Origin: Acidimicrobiia bacterium
Lineage (GTDB): Bacteria; Actinomycetota; Acidimicrobiia; Acidimicrobiales; Bin134
Length of the DNA: 64,000 nt
Direction of reading: 5' to 3'
Assembly (NCBI GenBank): GCA_009842675.1
Contig: VYEX01000002.1
Span: 69,592-133,591 of the forward strand
Part shown: positions 8,192 to 17,422 of the stretch, piece by piece
Numbering within the stretch: position 1 is the first letter of the stretch
Layout: every line of letters starts with the position of its first letter
The notes under the pieces: model-generated
The model's input: only the letters and a program-made list of their open reading frames with translations
The model's database searches: none
What the model was told of the DNA's origin: nothing
Translations under genes and position numbers: made by a program

Positions 8192-11100
8192 CTATTGGAC
8201 GGCGTGCCCCCAGCCGAGCTGTAGCGCCTGTTCCCGCAGAGGCTGAAAGTCGACTTCGTCGGTGCGGTCATTGAGCTGTCGGATCAGCACGGTCAAGGAG
8301 ATGTCGATGCGGTGCAGAATTTTTCTATCGGTGTTAGCAATGAGGTTGGAGACGTGCCGGGCCAAGGTGCCGGGGTGCTGTTCCAGCAGATGGATGCACC
8401 GTCCGCTCCCGCGGGCCGCGCGGTGCATCTCGGCTGGCAGCATCGAGTCCTCTTGGAGCGACGCCCGTGATTGGTGGGACATGGCGATGGCTACGGGGAA
8501 ATCGGAGTCCAACAGGATGCACCAGTCGGCCAGGTCACTCGCCTCTGCTGCGTCGAGGGGTCGGGGCAGGCCGCCGATCCGGGCCTGCCAATAGCCGCAC
8601 ATCCACCTATGCCATTGGGCTGCTTTGGCCTCGGGATCCTGGTCGAGCAGCATCAGAAAGACAGATCGGATGAATTCTGTTCGGATCGCCTCAGATGCCC
8701 TTGTTGTGAACTGGCGCAGCCATTGCAGGGTTCCGCTGACCGCTTCAAGATCGGCGTGGAGGCACAAGTCGGCGGCCAACCGGGCGAACCCTCTGCGTGC
8801 GATGCCGCTGCACTGGTCAGCGTGCCCGCAGAAGCCCTCGAGATGTCCCAGCAGCCCATCCTCGAGGAGCTCAGGTGACCATCTTCGGGAGGGAAGGTAG
8901 GCGTCCCAGAATCGCAAGGCCCGGTCGGCGTCTTCGGCCGGGTCCATCAGCGGAAGGAGGCGGTTGGAGGCCCATTCCCGGTCGGCGTCGTGCAAGATGA
9001 CGAGCTTGTCGGCGCAGGCGGCTTGTGCCAGCTTTGCCGCATCTGTGTCACCGCCGATGGCGGCCTCTAGGAATCGACGGTCGGGTTCGGGCAGGCCTGC
9101 CCAGGCTTGGGGGTCGCCCGCCTTTTGGGCGGTGGCCTTATGGATGCACAGGGCAACGAGCGCGCCGGGCCAGCTGTTGATCGTCTCTTGCGCCCATCCT
9201 TGCCAGGGCGAGTGGGTGGGGGGACACTCCCAGTGGGCGTTCCCGGCGTCCCACAGTTTTGCTAGCAGCAGTTCCAGCTTGTCGCGGTGGTCGCGGGCGG
9301 TTTCGCGCACGGTTGCGTGGTTAGTCAGCTGCGCGAGGATTCCGGCGGCGACCTCGCGGCTGGGTTCGGGATGCCGGGCGGCGCGGTCAGCCACAGCGTC
9401 CAACAGGGCCAAGCCGGTTTCCGGTGAGAGCCGGACCGCCTCTTGGCAGGCGCTGTGGGTAGCGAACCAGTCCCGTTTCGACGAGTCGGGGGAGTCTGCG
9501 GCGACGGCCACAGCGAGCAGCCGCTCGGCGGCTTCGCCGGGGTCGTCGGCCACAAGCGTTGTAATCTCCTCTGCTGTCATCCCACCCGCGGGTGGCACCG
9601 GCCCTGCAAAGACGCTGTTCCACCAGGGGAATTCGGGGTGCTCCGACATTTCCATGCCGGGGTTCGCGTCTTGGGCCTGCTGGAACGCCTGCCGGGCTGC
9701 TTCCGATGAGGGAGCGCGCCGGGCGATCCAACCCAGCATGTCGAGGACGATCTGGGGGTCGCTGTCCCCGGGGTCGGACAGTATCTGCGCGACGAGCGGC
9801 CCAATGGCCGACTCGTCCTCCCGGGAAGCGGCCGCGGCCAGCATCGCGACCTCGTGGTGCATCTCGGTGTCGGTCGCCCAGCCTTCTTGTCCGAGGAGCC
9901 ATCCGATCTTCGCTTCGGCCGAGACGTCGTGTCGATATGCCCAGCAGTGGATCGCCAGGCGGTTCAGTATCGGCTGGCCTGATGCGGACCAGGAGGCGAG
10001 ATGCCCGGCCGCTGCTTGGGGATCGCCGTCGATGAGCAGCTCGATCAGGTCGCGAGCCGCGTCGACCAGAAAGCCCTTGTCGCCGAACCCGCGGTCCTGG
10101 TCGTGGGCCTCTATTGCCGAGCGGGCGTAGTAGGGGTCGGGGTTTCCGGCTACCTCCTCGATGCGGATGACGCGGCGCAAATGCCCGTCGATGATCGCGA
10201 GTAAGTCGGCGGCGAGGTGGCGGCGCTGCGACCAGTAGTCCTTGTCGACGGTCTCGTGCAGCCAGCCGTCAGCGGGGTCGGCGACTGCCGTCTGATATGG
10301 CCCGTGCTCCCCGAAGTAGACGTGTAGTGAGTTTGGCGCGGTGAGCGTGGGAGCGAACGCCCGGTCCACGAGCTCCAAGAACAGGCTGTCGTCGTCGGGC
10401 GTGGCGCAGCTATTGAGTAGGTTCAGCAGACACGCGCCGCGCCCGGCTATAGGTGGCGCGGTATCGGCCAGGGCGAGCATCAGCCGGTTGCCGGTCTCGC
10501 GTGTGGCACCGCCCCTGGGGTCGTAGTCCATGGCCATGTTCAGCCACAGCGTCTCGTGCAGGCACCCGTCGTTCTCGACGATCAGGCGCAGCGTCTCGGC
10601 AGCCGATTTCTCGTCGTAGTTGTGGTGGGCGATGAACCAGTCGGCCAGCGGCTTGTCGGCCGCTCCCAGTTCGGCTTTGGGCGCGAAGATCTTGGCGTCT
10701 GGGCGGGTGGCGGCCCAGCGCAGCCACACAGGACCTCTAGCGTGATTGGTGAAGATGCGGACCCAGTCGGGGTCGGCGATCAGATCGGCCAGGTAGGACG
10801 CATCGAGGGCGGACAGGTCTTCGATGGTTGAGGTTTCGGCTGTGATGCGCGAAACCCGGCGGTCGTGGTATTCGACTCTGCCTGCGGACCGCTCGGCCCA
10901 CTCGGCGAGCAGGCCCGGCAGGTCGTCGTGGGATTGGTAGCCGACCGCCTCGATGCCTAGCTCCGCCCATTGCGGCGAATCGGGGTTGCGGGTCAGCGCG
11001 TAGATGCCCGTACGGGTCTCGGTGGCCCGCAGGATGTACCGCATCAAGATGTCGTCGAGGCTGTACCCGATGAACAACACAGTTTTGGAGGCGAACAAGC

Positions 11101-11656
11101 GGTGGAGGAACGAAAGGGTCGGGGAGTTCCACTGCATGTACGAGCGGGCGAAATCGGCCTCGGTGACCACCAGCCGGCCCGGTTCCTGGGCGATAGAGCC
11201 GTGCAAGTGGACGACGCCGGCGAAGTCGCCGTCGCCGGGGAAGTCCGGGGCCTCGTAGACCCGGGTGCCCCCAGGCAGACATGCCGACAAGTGCCGGTCG
11301 TAATTCGTGGTCACAATCCGAACTGCCCCCATCGCCCGTGCGAGGTCGCAGACCGACCGGTGGGTGTCGTTGGGCTCAGCCGACTGCGAGACGATCTTGA
11401 GGACGGCTTCGTGGACTCCCAGCCCCGCCGAGGCGTACTGGCCGAGGCGATCCACAGGGGTCGAGGCCGCGCCGCCGTCTTTGTCTGGGCCGCTGGAAAC
11501 ACCCAGCTCTGCGGCTACTCGGTCTGTCAGCTCGTCGAGCAGCGGCACACACGATGGGTCCCCCTTCGACACCCCTGCTCCCGTGAACAGCGCGAGGCGG
11601 CCCTCGTTGAACGCCTTCACCAGCCCAGCGGGAATCCGGGCACCGTCCAGTCTCAT
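8192..11656 (-). CDS. SIR2-like domain protein with large helical C-terminus (probable anti-phage effector)
   Basis: Protein of 1154 residues. The N-terminal 240 residues have SIR2_2-type NAD-binding features: FTGAGVSKG (residues 24-32), TTNYD (116-120), the putative catalytic His in HLHGS (150-154) and FIGYSLDD (195-202). The remaining 900 residues are mostly helical with no recognised catalytic motif and resemble the large C-terminal regions of defence-associated sirtuins. Such proteins deplete NAD on phage infection (family knowledge). The gene follows a DNA methylase on the same strand with a 258-bp gap, in a region flanked by housekeeping genes. Start ATG at 11656. Confidence 0.75.
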   Translation of the reverse strand: MRLDGARIPAGLVKAFNEGRLALFTGAGVSKGDPSCVPLLDELTDRVAAELGVSSGPDKDGGAASTPVDRLGQYASAGLGVHEAVLKIVSQSAEPNDTHRSVCDLARAMGAVRIVTTNYDRHLSACLPGGTRVYEAPDFPGDGDFAGVVHLHGSIAQEPGRLVVTEADFARSYMQWNSPTLSFLHRLFASKTVLFIGYSLDDILMRYILRATETRTGIYALTRNPDSPQWAELGIEAVGYQSHDDLPGLLAEWAERSAGRVEYHDRRVSRITAETSTIEDLSALDASYLADLIADPDWVRIFTNHARGPVWLRWAATRPDAKIFAPKAELGAADKPLADWFIAHHNYDEKSAAETLRLIVENDGCLHETLWLNMAMDYDPRGGATRETGNRLMLALADTAPPIAGRGACLLNLLNSCATPDDDSLFLELVDRAFAPTLTAPNSLHVYFGEHGPYQTAVADPADGWLHETVDKDYWSQRRHLAADLLAIIDGHLRRVIRIEEVAGNPDPYYARSAIEAHDQDRGFGDKGFLVDAARDLIELLIDGDPQAAAGHLASWSASGQPILNRLAIHCWAYRHDVSAEAKIGWLLGQEGWATDTEMHHEVAMLAAAASREDESAIGPLVAQILSDPGDSDPQIVLDMLGWIARRAPSSEAARQAFQQAQDANPGMEMSEHPEFPWWNSVFAGPVPPAGGMTAEEITTLVADDPGEAAERLLAVAVAADSPDSSKRDWFATHSACQEAVRLSPETGLALLDAVADRAARHPEPSREVAAGILAQLTNHATVRETARDHRDKLELLLAKLWDAGNAHWECPPTHSPWQGWAQETINSWPGALVALCIHKATAQKAGDPQAWAGLPEPDRRFLEAAIGGDTDAAKLAQAACADKLVILHDADREWASNRLLPLMDPAEDADRALRFWDAYLPSRRWSPELLEDGLLGHLEGFCGHADQCSGIARRGFARLAADLCLHADLEAVSGTLQWLRQFTTRASEAIRTEFIRSVFLMLLDQDPEAKAAQWHRWMCGYWQARIGGLPRPLDAAEASDLADWCILLDSDFPVAIAMSHQSRASLQEDSMLPAEMHRAARGSGRCIHLLEQHPGTLARHVSNLIANTDRKILHRIDISLTVLIRQLNDRTDEVDFQPLREQALQLGWGHAVQ

Positions 11657-11914
11657 GCCGCTGAGGCCGCGCGGCCGCCTCGGTGGCCCTGCGCAAGAGC
11701 CGTGCCGTGCCGTCCCCCGATCACAGACACGCTCGCGCTCCCGGTCATCCTCGGTCTTTTGTGATCCGCTGCGCCCACCGCTCCTCCTTCTCTCCGGTTT
11801 TGCAGAGTCGGGCCGGCTCGAACTGTACCGACACCCAGCGACAGTTCCTCCAAAGAGATGGAATGGGTTAATGAACGAGCAGAATCGGCCGGTCTGTAAA
11901 TGCGTTGCCTGCTG
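11657..11914. other. intergenic spacer between methylase and SIR2-like gene
   Basis: 258 bases between two genes on the minus strand. I see no convincing gene, tRNA or strong hairpin. It probably holds a separate promoter for the SIR2-like gene, but no clear -35/-10 pair is visible. Confidence 0.4.
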
Positions 11915-14911
11915 TTAGGCCCGTCTAGCGATGTGTGGCTCAGCGCACCACGCGGTTCTCAGCACGGCCAGCGCTTCCATGAACTCGTCGTCGGTTGCAT
12001 TGCATAAGAGTGGCAGGCTGAGCAGCTGGCAGAGGACTTCACGGTCTAGGCGTACCCGGTTCTCGTCGATGTCGGCCTGATTCGCGGGCAGCAACTTCCA
12101 CGACTTTGCCTCGTTGAACAGGGCGGCGGCTTTTTCCGTCTGGGCTACGCCAAGTTCCCGCGGGTCGTACACGGGGATCAGAGGGAAGCTAGTTACCGTG
12201 TGTATCGATCTCCGCTTCTGCTGGCGGCTGCCAGTACTCCAAAAGATGAAGAGGCCGAGCGTGGTGTTCATCCACAGGGCAAGAAACTCAGTGTGTGCCG
12301 GGTTCGCTGCCTTGAAACCGGGCCACGCTCTGCCGCCGAGTGTTCTCTTCGGGGTGACAGCGGCAGCGAGCATCTGCGATCCGAAGTCAAAGTCTTGATT
12401 GATGTGGAGGTGCACAGCCCAACTATTGAATAGTTGGCGAGCCGACTCGTTCTGGCCTTCCCTAATGCTCCCCGCCCTATCTGGGTACGTTTCTATGGAT
12501 GATTCTCGCCCGCTGACTGCATCGTGCGCCCAGAGCATCGGGAACGGGTCGCTGCCTGGCGGTCCTGGTTCGTCAATGAAGAACGGAGCGCGATCCCCTT
12601 TCGATCCCGACGAGTCTCGACTGGTGGCAACATCGAGGTGGTAGGGCCCCCTTTCGCCTAGTTCGTCCAAAGGGATGATCGGCAAGCTCGCTGGTGCGAA
12701 ACGCTGAAGCCGCAATTCTCCGACGGCGATGCCCGCGTAGGCTTCGGCCACGGTTTGAGACTTGATAGCGAGCAGACCGCCGTCTTCGATACCTGCTTCA
12801 ACGACTCGCCCGATTTCTGTCGAGCCGAGGCGCAATGATGTGAGGGCTCTCTCGGAACGATCTTCTGAGATGCTCCTAGCGGTGACCACCGCTTCCGGTT
12901 CCGAAGGTGGCCTCGTATCTAAACTGACCCACCGCACCATTGCAGGTTGGTCGTCTGATCCGCGTGCTTGATGCCGTCTTGTCGCTATCACCAAGGTTTC
13001 GGCTATGCCAGTGTCGGCTGAGAATTGGCGTTCGTCATCGGTGGCTCCTGCCAATCCGACGAACACGATGTCGTCGTAATGGGATGCGAGGAGACCTCTG
13101 AGGCCGCTCCAGTCCTTGCCCGTGGCAGAGGTTAGGGGTAGTACAAGTGCTACAACCCCGCCAGACTTCACCTTCGCGTGCGCGAGGTCGAAGAAGTAAG
13201 AGCCCATGCCCGCGTTCCCGTGGGCAGCTCCCCGTGAGCGCTCCACGATTTTGTTTAGCCGGTCGGCCATGGTTCTTTGGTCTTCGGGTGATGCTCCGAA
13301 CGCTGCAAATGGTGGTATGAGTTCTACCGTCCGGCCAGCATGCGTGGCAGACGCTCGGCTGTGTTTCGTCGCCCGACCATAAGGAGGGTTCATTATCACC
13401 AGGTCGCAGGATCCGCTTTCGATGACAGCCAGGTAGTCGCCGCCCTCAGCGCCGTCCGGTGTTCCAGCGACCTGTTGATCTGATTGCCTGCCGAACAGGG
13501 ACGCGGTGCCCTTCACGTCGGTGTCCAGCAATTCCAGAGAGCCAATTTTGGCCACTTGCTTTCCCTTGGTGGTTGTTTCGACTCGGAACGGCACGAGGTG
13601 AATGTTGGACTTGGTGTAAATCTGGTCAGGGTGGGCGGCCGAAACTGCCATTGCGGTGAGGTGCGCTGCTGACGGTAGAACGTCTAAACCGATGATGCAT
13701 TCCTCGATCATTCGTCGGTGGATGTCTGCATCGTCGAGACCGTGTCGTCTAACCCTAGATGCGACCCGCCGATACGCGGACGACAGCAGCATCCCTGTTC
13801 CGCAGGCGAAATCGGCGACCCGGATCGCAGTGACCGTGTCCGGGTCCTCCCAACTCCGCTGGTGATCAAGCTGCCTTGCCGCCAACTCTGACAGCAGGGC
13901 AGCGGCTTCTGGCCGCGTGTAGTGGGCCTTAAGCAAGTCCCTGTCGGTGACCATTTTGCCAAACATCTGGCCTGCCATGTCCTGCACGCTTCCCAAATTG
14001 GCGGACAGCATTCTTCGAGCGCCGCGAATTGTTTCGTCCAAGATCAGTGGTGCTTCAAGGGGAGGCAGTGTCTCGACTATGCGCTTGGCAATGCCGAAGA
14101 TTGGCTTCCAGTCGGTCTTGAGAATCTTCGCCCACTGCAAACAAACCGCTTCGACGGTCGGCAATAGGCTCTCTCTTCCGTCCGGACCGATCGTCAGGTC
14201 GATTCGCAGCGCCTGAACTGGCCGTATGTTGTAGCGAGAACTCCCTTTTTGCGTGGCCAGAATGTCTTGGAATACAAACGCGTTGACGATGAGCATTGCG
14301 GCCATGCGGGAAGCCTGGGCGGTGGTCGCATCGGGATCGTGGTGCTGTCTGAGCAGTTCGGCAATGGCGGTAGCTTGGCCTGTGTCCTCAATGTGGCTGC
14401 CGGCCTTCTTGATGGTTTCAGCTAGCACGTCCGCCGCTGCTTGGACTTGGGAGGCTGACACTCCGCTTAACTCGATGATGTCGGCCAATCCGTGCAAGGA
14501 AGTCGTAATCCACCCGTCTTCAGGGAAGCGGCCAGCATGGGTGAGCATGGCCCATGCCAGACTTTCGCTGCTTTCTGCTTGCAGCGCGGCCCAAATGACG
14601 TCGTCGGTCTTTGATGCCCAGGCTGAGGGGTAAGTGAGCATGATTGCCGTTTCGACTGGTTGACCGTCGACTGTCTCTTGGAGTCTCTCTTGGCACTGGT
14701 CTTCCAAAGCCGCCGCGTTGTTGTCGAACTTCGCTTCGACAATCACAGGCGCATGACCTTTTGGGCAGATCAGGATGTCAGGCCTGTCGGACGGCTTTCC
14801 GTCCAGCACTTGCGTTGACTCGATGCGGAAACTGTCTCCTGACCACCGGGGACTCAACGCACGCAGCATCGGCCCGACCATGCTCGAAGTGATGTGCGAC
14901 TCCGTGCTCAC
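11915..14911 (-). CDS. N6-adenine DNA methylase with N-terminal nuclease-like segment
   Basis: Protein of 998 residues. Near the N-terminus PDILI (44-48) followed by VIVEAKF (57-63) gives the D...ExK spacing of PD-(D/E)XK nucleases, here within a segment like the N-terminal regions of type I/IIG enzymes. The methylase core has AHYTRPEAAALL (329-340), SAM-binding DFACGTG (367-373) and catalytic NPPY (508-511). The C-terminal 250 residues probably hold target recognition. It could be a single-chain type IIG-like enzyme or the modification component of a larger system. It is divergent from the ATPase gene at 15118, and the SIR2-like gene lies downstream on the same strand. Confidence 0.8.
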   Translation of the reverse strand: MSTESHITSSMVGPMLRALSPRWSGDSFRIESTQVLDGKPSDRPDILICPKGHAPVIVEAKFDNNAAALEDQCQERLQETVDGQPVETAIMLTYPSAWASKTDDVIWAALQAESSESLAWAMLTHAGRFPEDGWITTSLHGLADIIELSGVSASQVQAAADVLAETIKKAGSHIEDTGQATAIAELLRQHHDPDATTAQASRMAAMLIVNAFVFQDILATQKGSSRYNIRPVQALRIDLTIGPDGRESLLPTVEAVCLQWAKILKTDWKPIFGIAKRIVETLPPLEAPLILDETIRGARRMLSANLGSVQDMAGQMFGKMVTDRDLLKAHYTRPEAAALLSELAARQLDHQRSWEDPDTVTAIRVADFACGTGMLLSSAYRRVASRVRRHGLDDADIHRRMIEECIIGLDVLPSAAHLTAMAVSAAHPDQIYTKSNIHLVPFRVETTTKGKQVAKIGSLELLDTDVKGTASLFGRQSDQQVAGTPDGAEGGDYLAVIESGSCDLVIMNPPYGRATKHSRASATHAGRTVELIPPFAAFGASPEDQRTMADRLNKIVERSRGAAHGNAGMGSYFFDLAHAKVKSGGVVALVLPLTSATGKDWSGLRGLLASHYDDIVFVGLAGATDDERQFSADTGIAETLVIATRRHQARGSDDQPAMVRWVSLDTRPPSEPEAVVTARSISEDRSERALTSLRLGSTEIGRVVEAGIEDGGLLAIKSQTVAEAYAGIAVGELRLQRFAPASLPIIPLDELGERGPYHLDVATSRDSSGSKGDRAPFFIDEPGPPGSDPFPMLWAHDAVSGRESSIETYPDRAGSIREGQNESARQLFNSWAVHLHINQDFDFGSQMLAAAVTPKRTLGGRAWPGFKAANPAHTEFLALWMNTTLGLFIFWSTGSRQQKRRSIHTVTSFPLIPVYDPRELGVAQTEKAAALFNEAKSWKLLPANQADIDENRVRLDREVLCQLLSLPLLCNATDDEFMEALAVLRTAWCAEPHIARRA

Positions 14912-15054
14912 TGGGTCCTCCCCTGAACAAGATTTGCCATGGGAAGGCTACACAGTCCTGTCCTTGCGCCTTTGTCACCGCAACTAGCCTCGAGATGCGC
15001 CGCGCCAGCCAAGACACTCAGCGATTGGGCATGGGGATGGGCTAGTACTCTAGG

Positions 15055-15117
15055 AATCTATGTCAAGTTTATGATGATCTTTAGTAAACTCCTTAATGTC
15101 GGATAAGGTTTGTTGAG
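15055..15117. promoter_or_regulatory. AT-rich divergent promoter region with inverted repeat
   Basis: The 206-bp space between the divergent methylase and ATPase genes becomes AT-rich here. An inverted repeat AGTTTA (15066-15071) and TAAACT (15085-15090), separated by 13 bases, could be an operator or part of the promoter. No clean -35/-10 pair was assigned. Confidence 0.3.
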
Positions 15118-16314
15118 ATGGACCGTTTCGAAAATCCCTACCGGCCGGGAGCAGGGTCGGCACCTCCTGCACTTGTGGGGCGTGATGATCTCATCGACGA
15201 CTTTGAGATAACCATGCGAAGGGCCCTGGACAGGCGGCCCGGAAAGAGCTGTGTGTTACTGGGTCTACGGGGAGTCGGCAAGACCGTCCTCCTGAACCGC
15301 TTCTCGCAGATCGCAGAGCAACGAGAAGTGAAGGTCGGATTCATCGAAGCATCCGAAGGCGGCGGGTTTCCAGAGTTGCTAGCTGTTCGTTTGAGGAGGA
15401 TTCTCCTGGAGTTGGAGCATGGCGCGGCTCGCCGCGCGCTCTCAGCGGTTAGGCGAGCGCTCTCGGTGCTCGTGTCGTTCACCCATACCTTCGCTGATGG
15501 TTCTTCTGTCGCCGTGAGTTTCGAACCGCTCGCCGGACAAGCGGACTCTGGTGTGTTGTCTGAGGATCTCACCGATCTATTGGTGGCAGTCGGAGAGGCA
15601 GCCGACACCTGCGACTCTGGGTTGCTCTTGGCCATCGACGAACTCCAATATCTGACCGATGAAGAGCTAGCTGCGATTGTCGGGGCGACGCATCGAACGG
15701 TACAACTCGACTTGCCGGTTGTGGTCTCCGCTGCCGGACTGCCTCAGGTTCCTGCCAAATTGGGGGATGCCAGAACGTATGCAGAGCGGCTGTTCGAATT
15801 TCCGGAAGTCGGGCGCCTAGGCGACAACGACGCAGCTGCGGCGGTAGTGCTTCCGGCTGGTGAACTCGGAGTCAAGATTGATGAAGAAGCAGTGAAGAGA
15901 ATTATCGAGGAGTCGGGAAGCTATCCCTACTTCCTACAGGAATGGGCCTACCACGCTTGGAACGCCGCTCCGGCTTCGCCGATCACCGATGATGATGTGA
16001 GATCAGCCAAGCCCAGTGTGATCGACAAGCTAGACCGAGACTTCTTCCGAGTCCGCTACGACCGGCTCACGCCAAAGGAGAGCGAGTACCTGCGAGCCAT
16101 GGCCGATCTAGGCCATGGTCCGCACCGCTCCGGAGACATTGCCGACCACCTAGGCGTGAAGGTCAGCTCGGTGGCACCCCGTCGGTCCGCATTGATTGGT
16201 AAAGGCATGATCTACAGTCCGGCCCACGGCGAAACCGCCTTCACAGTGCCGCTATTTGATGAGTTCATGAAGCGCGTAATCCCAACGCATCCAGAGACAT
16301 ACGGCTCCAGATAG
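15118..16314 (+). CDS. AAA-type ATPase with C-terminal winged-helix
   Basis: ATP-binding protein of 398 residues of the AAA_16/Orc-Cdc6-like group. Walker A is GLRGVGKT (49-56) and Walker B is LLLAIDELQ (169-177). A sensor-like VVVSAAGLPQ follows. The C-terminal part (about 320-390), with LGHGPHRSGDIADHLGVKVSS, looks like a winged helix-turn-helix. Stand-alone proteins of this type occur widely in actinobacteria, often without known role. Here it sits divergent to the methylase and 16 bp before a membrane-protein gene, which suggests they work together, possibly in defence (inference). Confidence 0.75.
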   Translation: MDRFENPYRPGAGSAPPALVGRDDLIDDFEITMRRALDRRPGKSCVLLGLRGVGKTVLLNRFSQIAEQREVKVGFIEASEGGGFPELLAVRLRRILLELEHGAARRALSAVRRALSVLVSFTHTFADGSSVAVSFEPLAGQADSGVLSEDLTDLLVAVGEAADTCDSGLLLAIDELQYLTDEELAAIVGATHRTVQLDLPVVVSAAGLPQVPAKLGDARTYAERLFEFPEVGRLGDNDAAAAVVLPAGELGVKIDEEAVKRIIEESGSYPYFLQEWAYHAWNAAPASPITDDDVRSAKPSVIDKLDRDFFRVRYDRLTPKESEYLRAMADLGHGPHRSGDIADHLGVKVSSVAPRRSALIGKGMIYSPAHGETAFTVPLFDEFMKRVIPTHPETYGSR

Positions 16315-16330
16315 GGCCAAAGGAGTATCC

Positions 16331-17224
16331 GTGAGCGCAGGTTGGGCAATAGCAATTGGTGCCATTGGTGGCGCTGCAAGTGCTGCAATTGTTGCTTCAT
16401 GGAGCAGATTACTGGGAATGCGAGAAGAATGGCGAGAGGCTAGAGAAAGAGTTCCCAAACATATATTCAAAGATGAGATGGAGAGGTTTGGAACGATACC
16501 TCTACAATACTCTGGTTCCAATAGGGCGTTCATTCGTCTTCTATTGTGGATAGATGGATCGGTATTTTTGAGGCCAAGGAGTGCTCCAAAGCGCTATTTT
16601 GTCATTAGGGATTTTGTTCCTCCTTATGGAGCAAATGTGAGTTCTGAAGCGCTATTGATTGACTCTGACCGCGAGCTAGTAGTCAATTTGCACAAGGGTG
16701 GCACAGAGAAAGTCCAACATCTGATTCGGTCAGTTCAAGCAAGGGCTAAGGCAGGCCAGCGCACTCTGGTGATGCCAACTCCTTCCGGATCAGAAAATAT
16801 TGTTCGTGCAGTGACCGTCAAGACGAAGCCTAAAGAAGTGCATGAGGGCAGTGTGGTCTACGAGGTAATTATGCCGAAACCCAGAGAGCAGGAGATTACA
16901 AGCATTTGCAACGTCAGCAGTGTTCCCGCCAACTCGGTTTTCCTATACCCGACAGAGTTTGGCCGAGGAGTAGGAATTCGCAAACTCAATGAGTTAAACG
17001 AAGTACCCCGATTTTCGCCTGCTAGAAACCTCTTGTTTTGGAGGATTCTTATCCCAGTATTCGTATTGGGCTATGCTGTCGGCTTCGTAGATTCGTTTCT
17101 TGAATTGCTTGGTTTGCCGCTGGCCATAGTGTATCTGCTCTTCCAAGCCGCATGTGGAACAGCCCTTGCCATCCTTGTTTTGCACGAAATTCTCAAGAAA
17201 ATGGAGGATCGGTGGGAGAAATAA
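16331..17224 (+). CDS. unrecognised membrane protein of atypical base composition
   Basis: I do not recognise this 297-residue protein. It has a Gly/Ala-rich N-terminal hydrophobic segment (residues 5-24), a charged soluble middle part of about 200 residues with beta character, and two hydrophobic segments near residues 235-285, ending in a Lys/Glu-rich tail. The start is GTG at 16331, just after an AAAGGAG-like site. The gene is visibly richer in A and T than its surroundings, a sign of recent acquisition. It is 16 bp behind the ATPase gene and probably co-transcribed, so a membrane-linked effector or anchor for the ATPase is possible. Confidence 0.6.
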   Translation: MSAGWAIAIGAIGGAASAAIVASWSRLLGMREEWREARERVPKHIFKDEMERFGTIPLQYSGSNRAFIRLLLWIDGSVFLRPRSAPKRYFVIRDFVPPYGANVSSEALLIDSDRELVVNLHKGGTEKVQHLIRSVQARAKAGQRTLVMPTPSGSENIVRAVTVKTKPKEVHEGSVVYEVIMPKPREQEITSICNVSSVPANSVFLYPTEFGRGVGIRKLNELNEVPRFSPARNLLFWRILIPVFVLGYAVGFVDSFLELLGLPLAIVYLLFQAACGTALAILVLHEILKKMEDRWEK

Positions 17225-17422
17225 TCAAATACGGCGTTATTCCGCTTGATCCGAATTAAGGCACACAGCAATCTCGGTCAGCATTGAAACCAATTGCGGA
17301 ATGTCGGTGCCGAGGTGTATGCGCGACTTAAGTCACTCTGCACATGAGACGAGCCCAGAACGGCCTTCCAACCGACGGTGTCTATTGTCGTCAATATATT
17401 GCGAAGGTACTTGAATCGGTGC
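17225..17422. other. spacer at the right edge of the island
   Basis: 198 bases with mixed composition between two converging genes. I see no gene or convincing terminator here. It marks the return from AT-richer island sequence to typical genome composition. Confidence 0.4.

Noticed and set aside
11653..11853. 66-residue frame in the methylase-SIR2 spacer
   Set aside because: Composition looks like random high-GC sequence; no start signal or similarity.
8049..17422. Attachment-site repeats flanking the defence island
   Set aside because: I looked for direct repeats at both edges and found only very short similarities (for example AGCGGGCT-like words near 8050 and 8165), not a convincing att pair.
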